From the NCBI GenBank assembly GCA_964035795.1, contig OZ038324.1, forward strand, positions 7,099,206 to 7,163,205: a stretch of DNA of 64,000 bases. Reading direction: 5' to 3'. This DNA is from Pterobdella sp. o SKG-2022. Taxonomy: Eukaryota > Annelida > Clitellata > Hirudinida > Piscicolidae. This document shows positions 62,619 to 64,000 of the stretch, piece by piece; position 1 is the first letter of the stretch, and the number at the start of each line of letters is the position of its first letter. The position numbers and the translations under genes were made by a program. The notes below the pieces were generated by a model, which worked only from the letters and a program-made list of their open reading frames with translations, was not told the origin of the DNA and searched no databases.

Positions 62619-63533
62619 ATGGCCATAAGTTTCTGGCTGGTAGATTTCCTCGTTCCTGGCTTCAGGTCCAAAGCTAATCTCCTCAAGACTGGCCGAAGAC
62701 TATTTTCTAAGAGTTCTGTTAGTTTTTAGAGCATTGAAAATAATGATCTTCAAAATCTTTTTCCTTAAACTTTAATGAAGATTATTTTTTATTGAAATTT
62801 TTTCTCTTAAGTTATTAATATATATGAATGATTATTTTATACACAGATGTCTGGCCTACCTTCATTTGTGAAAATAGTGGAGGTAGGACCAAGAGATGGA
62901 CTACAGAATGAAAAGGTAAGGATTAAAACAGCATCAAAAATTTTTTTAAATAACTCAACTCAAAATTATCAATACAATTTCTTGTAATGAATTAAATTTA
63001 TTAGGAAATTGTGCCAACTGAAGTGAAGATAGAACTTATAAACAAGTTATCTGAGACAGGGTTGAAAGTGATTGAAACAACCAGCTTTGTTTCTCCCAAA
63101 TGGGTTCCACAAGTAACAAACATTATACTGATTGAAGAATTCAATTTCAACAATCAACCATTTAATAGAAATGAAACCCCCATTCATATTTGAGTTTATC
63201 TTCACCAACAAAACCACACCACATCACAGCTTTCAAGACTACAAACACATACAGATGGAAAATAAACCACATTGCAACTTTTTCAGCCTCTATACACTCG
63301 CAGATGGGAGACAACAGCAAGGTGATGCAAGGAATAATAAGAAAAAGTGGAGTGACATACACAGCCCTCACTCCCAACATCAAGGGCTTCCAATCAGCTG
63401 TGAGAGATATATAGATAGATAAATAGTTTCATTTTTTATTCAATAATAATGCTAATAATTTCTCAAACAGGTTGACTCAAAGATGGATGAGGTAGCAGTG
63501 TTTGGAGCAGCATCAGAATCCTTCAGCCAGTCT
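62619..63533 (+). CDS. HMGCL: Hydroxymethylglutaryl-CoA lyase, mitochondrial (5' part)
   Basis: Cleaves HMG-CoA to acetoacetate and acetyl-CoA, the last step of leucine breakdown and ketone-body synthesis. Exons found: 62619-62717, 62847-62915, 63005-63112, 63304-63399 and 63471 to about 63529-63533; the rest lies beyond the window. Exon 1 encodes a 33-residue presequence rich in Arg/Lys and Ser without acidic residues after Asp9 (ending [10 protein letters not shown]), typical of a mitochondrial targeting peptide. It joins [23 protein letters not shown], where R49-D50 correspond to the catalytic Arg and metal-binding Asp of the family. Exon 3 carries [12 protein letters not shown], exon 4 [11 protein letters not shown], exon 5 [11 protein letters not shown]. 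All junctions up to exon 5 are phase 0. The exon 5 donor is uncertain (GTCTGT at 63530 or GTGCTG at 63534). About 143 residues, less than half of the enzyme, are present. Confidence 0.93.
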
Positions 63534-64000
63534 GTGCTGGGCTTCTCATTTTCTTTATCAATTATAATAATAATACTAATATCATAAAAAATAATCATAA
63601 ACTAAAAGTAATGATAAAATGAGAAAAAAAATAGAAAAAAACCAAGAATTGGCCAAAGAAATATCCAGGTTATGAAAGGTGAAAACAACAGTAATTCTGA
63701 TGGTAATAGGGGCTATAAGAACAATAAAAAATAAATTAGCTAGTTATCTTAAACTCATTGTCGTAAATATATCTTTCAAAACAATAAAAAAATCAGCAAT
63801 ACTTTGTAGTGGTTTTATTTTGAGAAAAGTGCTGGAAAGGAGTCAAGAAAATTAGATTTTGGTTATTCTAGGCTTTTGAAAAAAGCTCGGTACCAAATTC
63901 ATAAACGACTTAGCCGTGAGAAAGCACATAATAATAATAATAATAATAATATTTTTATCATAAACAAGTGGTACTATCTATAAATTTATTGTTATTTATT
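63534..64000 (+). other. HMGCL intron, window end
   Basis: AT-rich sequence after the last recognised HMGCL exon with a short (AAT)n near 63930. No further HMGCL exon was recognised before the end. Confidence 0.7.

Overview
This is a strongly AT-rich, intron-containing nuclear fragment from an invertebrate metazoan. The evidence is spliceosomal genes with GT/AG boundaries, animal-specific families (two-pore-domain K+ channel, rhodopsin-type GPCR, Ig-superfamily protein, PPP1R3 glycogen-targeting subunit), long microsatellites and one 200-base assembly gap. Gene structure and repeat content would suit a lophotrochozoan such as an annelid or leech, but that is only a guess. There are no bacterial-style operons, CRISPR arrays or phage genes.

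Layout. 4284-13612 (+): K2P potassium channel in three coding exons, with an intron splitting the first GYG codon and a cytoplasmic loop of about 560 residues. 15907-19222 (+): seven-exon secreted or GPI-anchored Ig-domain protein with an Asp/Glu-rich insert inside its third Ig-like domain. 19223-41544: a 22 kb gene-poor tract full of microsatellites, a near-perfect ~97 bp-arm inverted repeat, a GAT/GAC block duplicated in tandem, and tRNA-derived repeats. 41545-42864 (+): intronless orphan peptide-receptor-like GPCR. 44308-46923 (-): SERBP1/HABP4-family RGG mRNA/ribosome-binding protein in seven exons. 49391-51913 (+): MPV17 in seven exons. 51914-57894: intergenic. 57895-59076 (+): PP1 glycogen-targeting subunit. 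59418-61023 (-): ribosomal protein eL20 (RPL18A) in five exons, tail to tail with the previous gene. 62619 to the window end (+): 5' part of mitochondrial HMG-CoA lyase. All exon models were built by hand from splice-site phase and protein-family resemblance. Reading frames close exactly for SERBP1 (528 aa), MPV17 (175 aa), RPL18A (176 aa) and K2P (893 aa). The Ig gene closes (543 aa) only with one non-ideal acceptor.

The genes do not form one pathway. RPL18A and SERBP1 are ribosome-associated housekeeping genes; MPV17 and HMGCL are mitochondrial; the PPP1R3-type protein controls glycogen; the channel, the receptor and the Ig protein are membrane or surface proteins likely used in excitable or signalling cells.

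The most interesting non-genic signals are: (i) a 213 bp inverted pair at 1159-1371 carrying a hammerhead-ribozyme-like core of the type known from Penelope-like retroelements, with a decayed relative near 33.0 kb; (ii) three (perhaps four) tRNA-headed repeats with a shared post-tRNA motif, a candidate SINE family; (iii) the foldback at 35991-36211; (iv) a 71 bp nested hairpin with a GC-rich core at 32829-32899.
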